This document shows positions 56,104-64,000 of a stretch of 64,000 bases of DNA, one piece after another. The translations under genes were made by a program, and so were the position numbers. The notes beneath the pieces were generated by a model, which saw nothing but the letters and a program-made list of their open reading frames with translations, ran no database searches and was not told where the DNA came from. Position 1 is the first letter of the stretch. The number at the start of each line of letters is the position of its first letter. Source of the DNA: Bacillus sp. OV166 (GTDB lineage Bacteria > Bacillota > Bacilli > Bacillales > Cytobacillaceae); contig NZ_FXWM01000001.1 in assembly GCF_900177675.1 (NCBI RefSeq), positions 2,179,001 through 2,243,000 of the forward strand. The letters run 5' to 3'.

Positions 56104-56584
56104 TTAAACAGAAATATTTTTAATTTGCTTCTTCTTGCTTCCAGACCCTTCAATCATGTGAATATCAACTGCAGCAACTAGGATAGCTGCAATGGTTACA
56201 CCAGCTAATATGTAAGAAGTATCCATTAAGAAAGAATAATTCCAACAATTGATGCTACTGATGAAAGAATCGTAAATGTCGCAAATGCACATTCCTGCTT
56301 CCAAACTTATCGATTAATGTAATTGAAATTCGATAGGCTCCACCTGCATCAGCGATCAAACGACCAATCATCGCTCCGAAACCTAAGATTAGCGCTATGT
56401 GTCCTAAAGTACCGCCTAATCCAGCTTCTACTGAAGTGACTTTGTCATCTAGCGGCATCCCTAATGCCAGCGCCACAACAAACGAAACAATAATCAATGA
56501 TATGAAAGCGTTTAATTTGAAGCCCGTGATTAAAATAATTAATAGAATAACTCCAAGTGCAACCATTAATAATGGCTTATTCAT
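56104..56584 (-). pseudogene. GntP-type permease N-terminus joined to another permease tail
   Basis: From 56584 the frame gives a GntP/gluconate-permease start ([20 protein letters not shown], then [20 protein letters not shown] and [14 protein letters not shown]), about 95 residues of an expected ~440. At about 56290 this ends, and a second frame gives [20 protein letters not shown]; a third, starting LMDTSYILAGVTIAAILVAA, closes at 56104. These look like the last helices of a different membrane protein. A large deletion plus a frameshift is the simplest reading. Confidence 0.65.
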
Positions 56585-56599
56585 TGCCCCCCTTTTTTA

Positions 56600-56823
56600 A
56601 ATAACCCTAAATCTTCCAATAACTTAAAGAATTCCCTTTGTCTTAAACATTCAGAAAATAAGTATTTTAGATATATGGGAATTTTCCGAATGTTTATATT
56701 GTAATTAATAGCTATTGAAATATCTAATAGAATATAATTTATTAAAAGGCGGTTTTTTAAAAATATTTTTTATAGTTGTAAGTCAAAAACGGGATCTATA
56801 AGGAGAAAATATTACTGTATTGA
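56600..56823. other. AT-rich intergenic stretch
   Basis: Nothing recognisable; T-rich and A-rich with stops in all frames. Confidence 0.3.
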
Positions 56824-57045
56824 TTAATAATTCTTATTTAGAAAATTAAGCCATATTAGGAGGAGAAAACAAGATGTTACAAACAGCAACAAAATGTCTC
56901 TTGCGAATTTGCCCTTCTCTTTTTCCACAATAAATATATGCTTAAATTGATAAGTATAAGTGATTCCTTTTGAGCTTACAGATTTAACGTAATTATTAGC
57001 TAATTGCAACTTGAGCTCTTTCTCTGTGAAGAACTTTTTACTCAT
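56824..57045 (-). pseudogene. Transposase-associated helix-turn-helix protein, N-terminal part
   Basis: MSKKFFTEKELKLQLANNYV and SVSSKGITYTYQFKHIFIVE resemble the small HTH orfA proteins of Bacillus insertion sequences, in which the sequence goes on EKGKxxREIFEE. Here it changes after EKGKFARDI into a hydrophobic tail (LLLFVTSCFLLLIWLNFL) that looks like out-of-frame reading. The element ends and the second ORF are not seen. Confidence 0.5.
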
Positions 57046-57253
57046 AATTACTCCGTTTCCATGTTTAGTTCGCTGAGTTGTATTTCTTTATTATACAAAA
57101 ATGTACCCTCTAGGTAGACTTTTTTAAGTACTCTATTAGGGTACATTTTATAGGGAGAACGGCTTTTTTTTTGGTAAAAAATAAATTTGGAATGATTTAA
57201 ATAGAAAGATGTCTTTTTGTTTATTCGTGGTTTTATTTTTATTTCCAACTCCG

Positions 57254-57638
57254 CTTACCCTTTTTTAATTAAATGTTTTTTAGAACTCACTCAGGACAAC
57301 GAAGTCTAGTCATTATTCCTATTAAAACATTTCCTTGCATTAGAATTAACAGCGTATTCATTGTGTTTATATATAAATAAAATCTTGAATTCGGGCGCTA
57401 GAAGAAAGATAATTTCGATTAGAATTACATGGTCAAAAGATTTAAAATTAAATTAATCGAGATAATATTCCGATATATTTAAATATTAACATTTTTAGAT
57501 ATTGATATTATCTGAAATATACATTAGACGCTGATTACCTTAGCACATTGGCTTAACTTTTGAATGCGATTACATTTGGCTGAGGTGCCCGGGTTCGATG
57601 CTAGTTTCCGTGCATTTGATAGTCACGACAAGAAGGAA
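57254..57638 (+). repeat. About 390-bp dispersed repeat, copy A
   Basis: Similar over its whole length to 63266-63659 (I estimate about three quarters identity by eye). Shared landmarks in order: CTTACCCTTTTTT, ACTCAGGACAA, ATTAACAGCGTATTCAT, TTATATATAAAT, ATCTTGAATTC then GGCGCTA, TTTCGATTAGA, GATATTATCTG, TGCGATTACATTT, GCTGAGGT, and GATGCTAGTTT. GATATTATCTG lies in an imperfect palindrome. Both copies lie just upstream of catabolic genes. No ORF is conserved, so it is regulatory, an RNA, or a mobile-element relic. Confidence 0.8.
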
Positions 57639-58228
57639 TGAACAGGGAAATTCTCCAAGCGACGAATGAAGAACAAATGCGTTCCTTTTGGTGAATGGGA
57701 TAAACGGAGGACAGCAGCGGAAAGCAAAAATGAAGAAGCTGGGAAGGTGAAAGTATGAACATAACACGTCAGGAAATTGAGGATCTTTTAGTCCATGAGG
57801 GGGAACCTCTTGATGAGTTTAAGCTAAAGGAGTGAGCTACATTATTCGCAAGCAATGGAACGTATGTGATTCCGACCATCGGAAATTCTGATGGGGACTT
57901 TTAAAAATTTCTTCGTTCATGATAATCGAGCCCGTCTAAAACAGGGGCGTTACGATTATTGAAAAAAGAGGCCCATGTAGAATATCAGCACTCAACCACT
58001 CTTCACAATATCACGAATGTAAGAATCGTTAGTAATGAAGGGGATGCCGTAAGGTAAGCTGAATTTACTCAACCTTTCCCACAAAACGTGAAGTGCTCGA
58101 AAATTACGACGGAGTCAACGAATACATCTTGGTAAAAGAAAAAGAAGAATTAAAGATTCAATCCAAGAAAGTCATCTCTAAAACTAGACAGTCTCCGTCC
58201 GCACAGAAAAGTAAGCATTATCTTATAA
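57639..58228 (+). pseudogene. Ring-hydroxylating dioxygenase: alpha-subunit tail and beta subunit, broken
   Basis: From about 57650 the scrap QATNEEQMRSFW, then (shifted) EWDKRRTAAESKNEE, fits the C-terminal end of an aromatic ring-hydroxylating dioxygenase alpha subunit. At 57755 the beta subunit begins MNITRQEIEDLLVHEGEPLD, goes on EFKLKE, TGA (Trp expected), ATLFASNGTYVIPTIGN, then LLKKEAHVEYQHSTTLHNIT and NVRIVSNEGDAVR, and ends at 58228 after several shifts. The SnoaL-like beta fold and the YxHxTTLHN-type segment support the call. The enzyme cannot work from this copy. Confidence 0.72.
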
Positions 58229-58372
58229 TTTAGGTTGGGTCAGACGCACACTTTTTTAACTCTTTTAAGTGAAGTGGAAAGTTCCACTAACAAATTAGCA
58301 TTAACATAAAACATGTAAGCATTAACGCTATATTTAGAAAATATTAAAATCAAAACCAAGGAGGAATTATGA

Positions 58373-59860
58373 ATGGTGCAAGTCGAAACTAAAACAGTAG
58401 TTGAACCTATCGTAAAACCATTTGATTGTTTACATTATATCGAAGGTAAATTTGTTGAATCTGTAGATGGAAAAACGTTTAATAACGTGAATCCTGTAAC
58501 TGAGGAAGTTTATGGTACAGTTGCAGAAGGAAGCGCGGCAGATATTGATTTAGCTGTTAAAGCTGCTAAACGTGCTTTTGAAGAAGGCCCATGGGGAAAA
58601 ATGACTGTAAATGAACGTTCAAGAATTATCCGCAAAGTTGGTGACATTCTTGAAGCAAGACAAGAAGAAATCGCACAATTAGAATCATTAGATACTGGTA
58701 AGCACCTTAAATTCTCACGTCACGTTGATGCTCCTCGTGCAGCAGCAAACTTCCATTTTTTTGCTGATTACATGATTTCTATAGGAACAGAGGCATACCA
58801 AGATGAAACACACAATGCGCTTAACTACGGATATCGCCGCCCGATTGGAGTAGTTGGATTAATCCAGCCATGGAATCTTCCATTATTCTTATTAACATGG
58901 AAATTAGCTCCAGCTTTGGCTGCAGGATGCACAGTAGTGATTAAGCCATCTGAATTAACCCCAATGACTGCAACAAGATTAATGGAAATTCTTAAAGAAG
59001 CAGGTGTTCCGGATGGAGTTGTAAACTTGGTTCACGGTTTTGGACCTGGTGCTGGAAGTGCAATCAACAAACACCCTGACATTGCAGGTGTCGGTTTTAT
59101 CGGGCAAGTATCAACAGGTGCTAAAATCATGGCAGAAGCTGCGCCTACACTAAAAAAGCTTTCTTTCGAATTAGGCGGTAAAAACCCTAACATTATCTTT
59201 GCAGATGTGGATATTGATGAAGTAGTGGCAACAACCATTAGATCAAGTTTTACAAATCAAGGGGAAGTTTGTGTCTGCGGTTCAAGAATCTATGTTGAAC
59301 GCCAAATTTTTGATGAATTCGTAGAAAAATTTGCATCTAAAACAAGAGAATTAAAAGTTGGCGATCCATTTGATATGAGTAATGATCAAGGCGCATTAGT
59401 CGCCAAAATACACTATGATAAAGTAATGAGCTACTTGAAAATTGCTGAAGAAGAAGGCGGTAATTTCGTTACAGGCGGTAAGCGCCCTGATGGTTTGGAT
59501 AAAGGATATTTCATAGAACCAACCATCATTACTGGTCTAGATGACAGATCTCGTTGTGTTCGTGAAGAAATCTTTGGACCGGTTGTTACAGTTATTCCAT
59601 TTGACACAGAAGAAGAAGTTATTGCGGCAGCAAACGATACTCGGATGGGCTTAAGTAACACAATCTGGACTAACGATATCCGTCGTGCACACCGTGTAGC
59701 CCAAAAAATTGTATCAGGTTTATCTTACATCAACTGCTGGTTTGTACGTGATCTTAGAACTCCATTCGGAGGTACGAAAGACAGTGGACTAGGTCGTGTT
59801 GGCGGAAGTCATAGTTGGGAATTCTACACTGAAATAACTAATATTTGTGTTAAACTTTAA
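58373..59860 (+). CDS. 2-hydroxymuconate semialdehyde dehydrogenase (ALDH family)
   Basis: A 495-residue NAD-dependent aldehyde dehydrogenase oxidising 2-hydroxymuconate semialdehyde to 4-oxalocrotonate (enol). The oxyanion Asn is in GLIQPWNLPLFLLTWKLAPA, the general base Glu in LSFELGGKNPNIIFADVD, the nucleophile Cys in NQGEVCVCGSRIYVE, and EEIFGPVVTVIPF is the late signature. The call as DmpC/XylG type rests on family similarity and on three downstream genes of the same branch. AAGGAGG lies upstream of the ATG at 58373. Confidence 0.9.
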   Translation: MVQVETKTVVEPIVKPFDCLHYIEGKFVESVDGKTFNNVNPVTEEVYGTVAEGSAADIDLAVKAAKRAFEEGPWGKMTVNERSRIIRKVGDILEARQEEIAQLESLDTGKHLKFSRHVDAPRAAANFHFFADYMISIGTEAYQDETHNALNYGYRRPIGVVGLIQPWNLPLFLLTWKLAPALAAGCTVVIKPSELTPMTATRLMEILKEAGVPDGVVNLVHGFGPGAGSAINKHPDIAGVGFIGQVSTGAKIMAEAAPTLKKLSFELGGKNPNIIFADVDIDEVVATTIRSSFTNQGEVCVCGSRIYVERQIFDEFVEKFASKTRELKVGDPFDMSNDQGALVAKIHYDKVMSYLKIAEEEGGNFVTGGKRPDGLDKGYFIEPTIITGLDDRSRCVREEIFGPVVTVIPFDTEEEVIAAANDTRMGLSNTIWTNDIRRAHRVAQKIVSGLSYINCWFVRDLRTPFGGTKDSGLGRVGGSHSWEFYTEITNICVKL

Positions 59861-59985
59861 TTTTAGTTTTTAACATGGATATGTTGCAAGGTTTTAATAA
59901 GATATACCGTGCAACTTTTTTGAATGTTTCTCAGCTTATACTAAACAGTGTGAAAATACATTTATTATAGAAAGGATATATTCAA

Positions 59986-60765
59986 TTGACTAGTAAAATT
60001 GAAAAGTTTGCTGCTAAATTATTAGAAGCTGAAAAAAAACGCGTTGGAATTAATCCGCTAACTATGGTAGATCCAGAAATTACTGTCGATGAGGCATATT
60101 ATATTCAATTGGAAAATATTAAAAAGAAGCTAGCTGAAGGACAGAAAATTGTTGGCAAAAAAATTGGATTAACCTCTGTTGCCGTACAAAAAATGTTGGG
60201 TGTTGATGAGCCTGACTATGGACATCTATTAGACAGCATGGTCGTTGAAAATGGAGGTACTATTTTTTGTGAAACCATGCTTCAGCCGAAAGTAGAAGGT
60301 GAAATTGCATTTATTTTAAAGAAAGATTTAAAAGGTCCGAATGTGACTGTTCTTGATGTGCTGCAAGCAACAGATTATGTTGTTCCTGCTTTAGAAATTG
60401 TTGATAGTCGGATACAAGATTGGAAAATTAAGCTACCAGACACGGTCGCTGATAATGCTTCATCCGGATTATTTGTATTGGGTGGCAAGCCTACAAAAAT
60501 TAAAGATATTAATCTGGAATTAATGGGCATGGTACTTTTGCAAAATGGTGAAGTTGCGAATACTGGTGTTGGAGCCGCTGCACTAGGAAATCCGGCAACT
60601 TGTGTTGCATGGCTGGCGAATCGTTTAGCAGATTATGATATTACTCTTAAAGCAGGTGAAGTAATCCTTTCGGGTGCACTTTCAGGCATGGTTGTCGTTA
60701 ATCCGGGCGACAATTTTACAGCAAGATTTGCTCATCTTGGTCAAGTAAGCGTTAACTTTAAATAA
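59986..60765 (+). CDS. 2-oxopent-4-enoate hydratase (DmpE/XylJ type)
   Basis: A 259-residue FAH-fold enzyme hydrating 2-oxopent-4-enoate to 4-hydroxy-2-oxopentanoate. GKKIGLTSVAVQKMLGVDEP followed by DYGHLLDSM, the metal ligands in LQPKVEGEIAFIL, and VPALEIVDSRIQDWKIKLPD favour the hydratase over the decarboxylase. The start is TTG at 59986, nine bases after AAAGGA. The decarboxylase begins 44 bases after its stop; the two enzymes form a complex in Pseudomonas pathways. Confidence 0.9.
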   Translation: MTSKIEKFAAKLLEAEKKRVGINPLTMVDPEITVDEAYYIQLENIKKKLAEGQKIVGKKIGLTSVAVQKMLGVDEPDYGHLLDSMVVENGGTIFCETMLQPKVEGEIAFILKKDLKGPNVTVLDVLQATDYVVPALEIVDSRIQDWKIKLPDTVADNASSGLFVLGGKPTKIKDINLELMGMVLLQNGEVANTGVGAAALGNPATCVAWLANRLADYDITLKAGEVILSGALSGMVVVNPGDNFTARFAHLGQVSVNFK

Positions 60766-60809
60766 TTGACTTAAATAGATACTGAATCTGGATTAAAGGA
60801 GGAAAAGGA

Positions 60810-61598
60810 ATGGCAATTGATATTATTAAACAAATTGCTGATTACTTAGTTGCTGCGGAAGTAGAAAAACGTGAAGTTGTAAAGGTAACTAAGACGTTTA
60901 AACCTGATTTAACAGTTGAGGAAGCTTATCAGGTACAGGAACTGCTTGTTCAAAAAAAATTAGACGAGGGCCGAAGAATCATTGGCCCTAAGATGGGATT
61001 AACAAGTAAGGCGAAGTGGGAACAAATGGGCGTTTCTGAGCCAATTTACGGATTTGTGTTTGATTATATGTTGATCGATAACGGTGGTGTTCTTCCATTT
61101 TCTGATCTGATTCATCCAAAAGTGGAAGCAGAAATTGCGTTTTTGATTGGTGAAGATATTGAAGGACCTGGAATTACCGGCTCACAAGTGTTAGCTAAAA
61201 CAGAGTTTGTTTTACCTGCACTTGAAATTATTGACAGCCGTTATGAAAATTTTAACTTTACTCACACAGATGTAATTGCTGATAATGCATCTACATCAAG
61301 GGTCGTATTCGGTAATACACTTCGAAAACCAAATGACTTTGAACTTGAATTAGTAGGGGCAACTTTATCGATTAATGGCCAAATTAAAGAATTGGGCGCT
61401 GGCGCTGCCGTTTTAGGACATCCTGCCAATTCCATTGCAGTATTGGCAAACATGCTTGCCAGAAAAGGAGATAAAATTAAAAAAGGCGAAATCATTTTAT
61501 CGGGAGCCTTAACAAGTGCAATATTGTTAAAAGTTGGCGACGTTGTTTCAGGTAAATTTGATGGCCTGGGCGAAGTAACTTTCTCTGTTGGTGAATAA
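60810..61598 (+). CDS. 4-oxalocrotonate decarboxylase (DmpH/XylI type)
   Basis: A 262-residue paralogue of the preceding hydratase that decarboxylates 2-oxo-3-hexenedioate. GPKMGLTSKAKWEQMGVSEP with IYGFVFDYM, IHPKVEAEIAFLIGEDIEGP with the metal-binding acids, and LPALEIIDSRYENFNF match the decarboxylase subgroup. AAGGAGGAAAAGGA precedes the ATG. It lies between hydratase and tautomerase. Confidence 0.9.
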   Translation: MAIDIIKQIADYLVAAEVEKREVVKVTKTFKPDLTVEEAYQVQELLVQKKLDEGRRIIGPKMGLTSKAKWEQMGVSEPIYGFVFDYMLIDNGGVLPFSDLIHPKVEAEIAFLIGEDIEGPGITGSQVLAKTEFVLPALEIIDSRYENFNFTHTDVIADNASTSRVVFGNTLRKPNDFELELVGATLSINGQIKELGAGAAVLGHPANSIAVLANMLARKGDKIKKGEIILSGALTSAILLKVGDVVSGKFDGLGEVTFSVGE

Positions 61599-61657
61599 AT
61601 GAGCAATTTTAAAACATATTACAATAGGAAAATATAATTTATGAAGGGGGAATTATC

Positions 61658-61846
61658 ATGCCACTTATTCAAGTAAATATTATGGAAGGCAGACCACCTG
61701 AAAAAATAAAAGCAATAATTGAAAATATTACTGATACTGTTGTTGAAACACTAGTTGTACCAAAAACTAGCGTTCGAGTATTGGTAAATGAAATGCCAAA
61801 AACACATTGGGGAGTTGCCGGTGTACCGGTTTCTGAAAGAAAATAA
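61658..61846 (+). CDS. 4-oxalocrotonate tautomerase
   Basis: A 62-residue tautomerase. After removal of Met the catalytic Pro1 is exposed (PLIQVNIMEGR). Arg11 and Arg39 (TSVRVLVNEM) are in place, while position 50 is Trp (KTHWGVAG) where the Pseudomonas enzyme has Phe. It converts the 2-hydroxymuconate enol form to the keto form used by the decarboxylase. GAAGGGGG precedes the ATG. It is the last gene of the catabolic operon in this window. Confidence 0.93.
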   Translation: MPLIQVNIMEGRPPEKIKAIIENITDTVVETLVVPKTSVRVLVNEMPKTHWGVAGVPVSERK

Positions 61847-62127
61847 ACGAATAAGCATGAGTCTAGTAACTGTATTCTAGAAAATTGACAAACTATTTGT
61901 TGTTTTTATAAGGTAATTTTTCACAACCTTAGAAATAAAAAATTATAACTTCCTATATTTTTTGAAAGGGAGTTCAGACTGTCGACAAATTCGAAAATAT
62001 TCGGGTTTGTCGATATACCTGAGGTACTAACATCCCCTAAGGGAGGTTCTACACCTCTTCTTGTTATTCACTCATATCTTTATGATTAGCCATAGTAGAA
62101 ATAGATTTAAAGGCATACCCATTCATC
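61847..62127. other. Intergenic region after the tautomerase, with an inverted repeat
   Basis: TCGACAAA (61982-61989) and TTTGTCGA (62006-62013) are exact inverted arms around TTCGAAAATATTCGGG. They could form an operator or a weak hairpin; TTTGTCGA also resembles half a Spo0A box. CCCCTAAGGGAGG follows at about 62034. No gene is seen. Confidence 0.4.
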
Positions 62128-62421
62128 TTGTTGAATTGGTATTTTTTATATCTGTCTGATTTAAATGTTACATTAACGAATTTTTTTATCATGATAATCC
62201 ATTGTTTTCAGGTCTATTTTCCAGGTGCAAACTCTTATAAAAACATTGCAGACATCGGTAAAGGTTTCTTTAAAAGATTTTACAAATATGAAATAGAACC
62301 AAGTGGGAATTGCTTAATTGGTTTCGCACTTAGAGAAAATTTACCCGTAGCTGACAAATGGAAGCGGGACCCCGCAAGCCGAATGAATCCGGAAATCCCG
62401 GCAGGGTTGATAATAACTTGA
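62128..62421 (+). CDS. Doubtful ORF, 97 residues
   Basis: Open frame with a hydrophobic start and a later segment (NSYKNIADIGKGFFKRFYKY, then ADKWKRDPASRMNPEIPAGL) that reads like real protein, while the first ~30 residues do not. No ribosome site before 62128. It may be the tail of a gene whose front is lost. Not recognised. Confidence 0.25.
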   Translation: MLNWYFLYLSDLNVTLTNFFIMIIHCFQVYFPGANSYKNIADIGKGFFKRFYKYEIEPSGNCLIGFALRENLPVADKWKRDPASRMNPEIPAGLIIT

Positions 62422-62499
62422 GTTCCAATCATGCTAGAATCCCCAATTGTCAGCAAATTTCCAAAGGAAGCTTTTCATTTTAATGGAGGAAAATAAAAA

Positions 62500-62673
62500 A
62501 TGACAGTATCTGAACTCATTGAAAAACTAGAGAAATTGGATATTCAAGATGCACAGATAGTGCTTAAAGATTCATCAGATGAATATTTAGACATAGGAGA
62601 AATTGAAAGTATTTTAGGATTCTATTATGTAATTCATCCAGTTTCAACAAAAAGGAGCCAGGAGGAAAAGTAA
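62500..62673 (+). CDS. Small protein, 57 residues
   Basis: Begins MTVSELIEKLEKLDIQDAQI and ends VIHPVSTKRSQEEK; predicted helix then beta hairpin, no cysteines. ATGGAGG lies about nine bases upstream of the ATG at 62500. Short proteins of this style occur in phages and integrative elements, but I do not recognise the family. Confidence 0.55.
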   Translation: MTVSELIEKLEKLDIQDAQIVLKDSSDEYLDIGEIESILGFYYVIHPVSTKRSQEEK

Positions 62674-62770
62674 CGGGTTCTCTTTTCGTAGGGAAGGTAA
62701 CTTTTTTAACAGTAAATAACACTGTAATAAACAATATTTTAGCATTAGAAAAAGGCAACTTAATGAAGTG

Positions 62771-62849
62771 CCCCCCTTAAGTTGGACTAATAATCCAACT
62801 TAAGGGGTTTTTTAATATGGTAAAGTTTTCAAGTGATTTTAGAAAATAG
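62771..62849 (+). mobile_element. Insertion-sequence end with hairpin and orfA start
   Basis: CCCCTTAAGTTGGA (62773-62786) pairs perfectly with TCCAACTTAAGGGG (62794-62807), then TTTTTT. Directly after it, MVKFSSDFRK and a stop (62817-62849) resemble the first residues of an IS3-type orfA (MVKxSSEFKLKVV). Only this end remains. Confidence 0.5.
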
Positions 62850-62946
62850 ATTGTATCAGAGTTGGTTAGTCGATCTAGAAGGGCTGCGGTCATTTTTTTA
62901 GCTCCAAATATAGACGTCCATTCAGTAAATTCTAGATTCGTAGTTA

Positions 62947-63081
62947 TCATAAAGTATCATTTTTAAGATATTTGCTAACAGTGTTACGTGAAATCCCAAG
63001 TTTTGCCCCAATTTGCCTTTGCGATAAACCTTCAACCTCTTTTAAGAATTTGATATTTTGAAATTTAGCCATTTCGATCAT
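62947..63081 (-). pseudogene. IS21-type IstA transposase, N-terminal fragment
   Basis: A 44-residue remnant: MIEMAKFQNIKFLKEVEGLS, then QRQIGAKLGISRNTVSKYLK. This is the helix-turn-helix that starts IstA of IS21 elements, about a tenth of the protein. It ends at 62947. AGAGGA lies nine bases before the ATG. Confidence 0.7.
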
Positions 63082-63265
63082 CCTATTCGTCCTCTCATAT
63101 GAAGTAAGTTTAGTCACTTCCTATCATAAGAGAGGTTAATAGAATTGGAAATCATATGGCTCATTTTTTATGTGATCAAATCGTATAAAAGTGCCTCAAA
63201 TCTAGATTATCAAAAACAAATATAAAGATTCTTTTAGTTTATTCTTTTTATAATTTTGAGCACCC

Positions 63266-63659
63266 CTTACCCTTTTTTTATTATGTCATGCCCATTAAAT
63301 GTCTTTAGAAATTACTCAGGACAAACGAAATCTTTTAATTATCCCTCTTAAATCATCTCTTTGCACGCGAATTAACAGCGTATTCATAATGATTATATAT
63401 AAATATAATCTTGAATTCAGGCGCTAAAAGTAAGAATATTTCGATTAGATTTTCACAAAAAAAAGATTTAAAATTAAATCAATTAAGATAATATTCTGAT
63501 ATTTTAAGTGTCAATATGTTCAGATATTATCTGGAAAAATGCATTAAACGCTGTTTACCTAAGCACACTGAGTTAAGTTTTGGATGCGATTACATTTAGC
63601 TGAGGTATCCGGATAGATGCTAGTTTTTGTGCAATGGATAGTTGCGCGACAAAAAGGAA
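63266..63659 (+). repeat. About 390-bp dispersed repeat, copy B
   Basis: Diverged copy of 57254-57638 with the same order of landmarks: CTTACCCTTTTTT, ACTCAGGACAA, TTAACAGCGTATTCAT, TATATATAAAT, ATCTTGAATTC, GGCGCTA, TTTCGATTAGA, CAGATATTATCTG, TGCGATTACATTT, GCTGAGGT and GATGCTAGTTT. Here the palindrome CAGATATTATCTG is clean. It lies directly upstream of the dehydrogenase at 63697. IS fragments lie just before both copies. Confidence 0.8.
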
Positions 63660-63696
63660 ACAGACCATTTTTACAAGGAAAGGAGGAGATTTTAGC

Positions 63697-64000
63697 TTGT
63701 CGAGTCAATCACAAGCCTATCTATTGGAAGGGAGAGTAGCCGTTGTAACAGTTTCCTCACAGGAATTTGGAAAGCGGTTGCAATTGGTTTATCACAAGCA
63801 GGTGCGACTGTATTGGTTACAGGAACCAATCCCGAACGTTTGAAGAAAGTCTCCGAGGAAGTGGACCAATTAACAGGACGGGAAACAGACTACTCTATTG
63901 TTAATCTATCAAAAGATGAAAACGTTATCCAGATGGTTGAAAAAGCCATAACAGATTCTGTCCGCAATGGTTTATGGGACCATGCAGCCTATAATGCTGC
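63697..64000 (+). pseudogene. Short-chain dehydrogenase, frameshifted (runs off the window)
   Basis: Starts at TTG 63697 after AAGGAGGAG: SSQSQAYLLEGRVAVVTVSS. The NAD-binding TGxxxGIG motif is damaged: the first Gly is Val, and a one-base shift near 63760 separates SSQ from the continuation GIWKAVAIGLSQAGATVLVT. The shifted frame then reads GTNPERLKKVSEEVDQLTGR to the window end. An SDR acting in the catabolic pathway (for example on a dihydrodiol) would fit the context but cannot be shown. Confidence 0.72.

Noticed and set aside
57048..57248. 66-codon ORF upstream of the HTH fragment
   Set aside because: Lys-rich by chance in AT-rich DNA; no ribosome site or similarity.
57540..57575. Sigma-54 promoter in the ~390-bp repeat
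   Set aside because: Copy A has GG-N10-GA instead of GG-N10-GC and copy B does not keep the GG.
57574..57620. tRNA-like T arm (GGGTTCGATGC) in copy A of the ~390-bp repeat
   Set aside because: No matching acceptor or anticodon stem, and copy B does not conserve it.

Overview
The window is low-GC Firmicute DNA, best matched by a spore-forming Bacillaceae (Neobacillus/Bacillus type). The support is gene order: mutS-mutL, mreBH, miaA-hfq-spoVK, hflX-ynbB-glnR-glnA, lexA/yneA-yneB-ynzC-tkt-sirA-yneF and ccdA-ccdC-yneK follow the arrangement known from Bacillus subtilis, and spoVK, sirA and a Spo0E-type phosphatase point to sporulation. The genus is an inference.

Layout. 1-5.9 kb is an accessory patch: the end of an MFS transporter, a GntR regulator divergent from an MBL-fold hydrolase around a perfect inverted repeat, a degenerate serine recombinase, an orphan SinI-like peptide, an SOS-box-preceded but frameshifted YolD gene, a small zinc-ribbon gene, and a truncated tyrosine integrase beside tRNA-Arg(CCT). 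6-33.8 kb is intact core chromosome: mismatch repair, cell shape, tRNA modification, RNA chaperone, glutamine synthesis and its repressor, the SOS regulator with its division inhibitor, transketolase, a heterodimeric ABC exporter and the CcdA/CcdC cytochrome c maturation proteins. Two arrays of one 52-bp palindromic repeat family lie in this core at 11.65 and 21.7 kb.

From 34.1 kb the character changes abruptly. A selenocysteine tRNA gene is followed by a decayed integrase and then about 20 kb dominated by broken genes: serine-recombinase remnant, GNAT-nitrilase, TPR protein, PurF tail, DUF2075 protein, alpha/beta hydrolase, IS110, WrbA, HU, YdjM-like, CobB/CbiA tail. A few look intact: a nucleotidyltransferase, a citrate/2-methylcitrate synthase, acetate kinase, and a secreted protein of eight repeats. 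A second decayed copy of the same integrase module lies at 53.4 kb. Within this region a family of imperfect palindromes (shared core CTAACGGGTGC) follows several small genes in a cassette-like pattern, and one copy appears to be split by a group II intron that has lost nearly all of its reverse transcriptase.

55-64 kb is a catabolic locus. A hydroxyacyl-CoA dehydrogenase and a broken permease are followed by a broken ring-hydroxylating dioxygenase (tail of alpha, whole beta) and then four intact genes for the 4-oxalocrotonate branch of aromatic meta-cleavage: 2-hydroxymuconate semialdehyde dehydrogenase, 2-oxopent-4-enoate hydratase, 4-oxalocrotonate decarboxylase and 4-oxalocrotonate tautomerase. 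A diverged ~390-bp non-coding sequence occurs twice, in front of the dioxygenase remnant and in front of a broken short-chain dehydrogenase that runs off the window.

I see no CRISPR array, toxin-antitoxin pair, restriction system or known defence operon. The signals most worth pursuing are the cassette-like palindromes with the intron, the 52-bp arrays, the duplicated ~390-bp region, and the selenocysteine tRNA with a 21-nt copy of its anticodon region 5 kb away.
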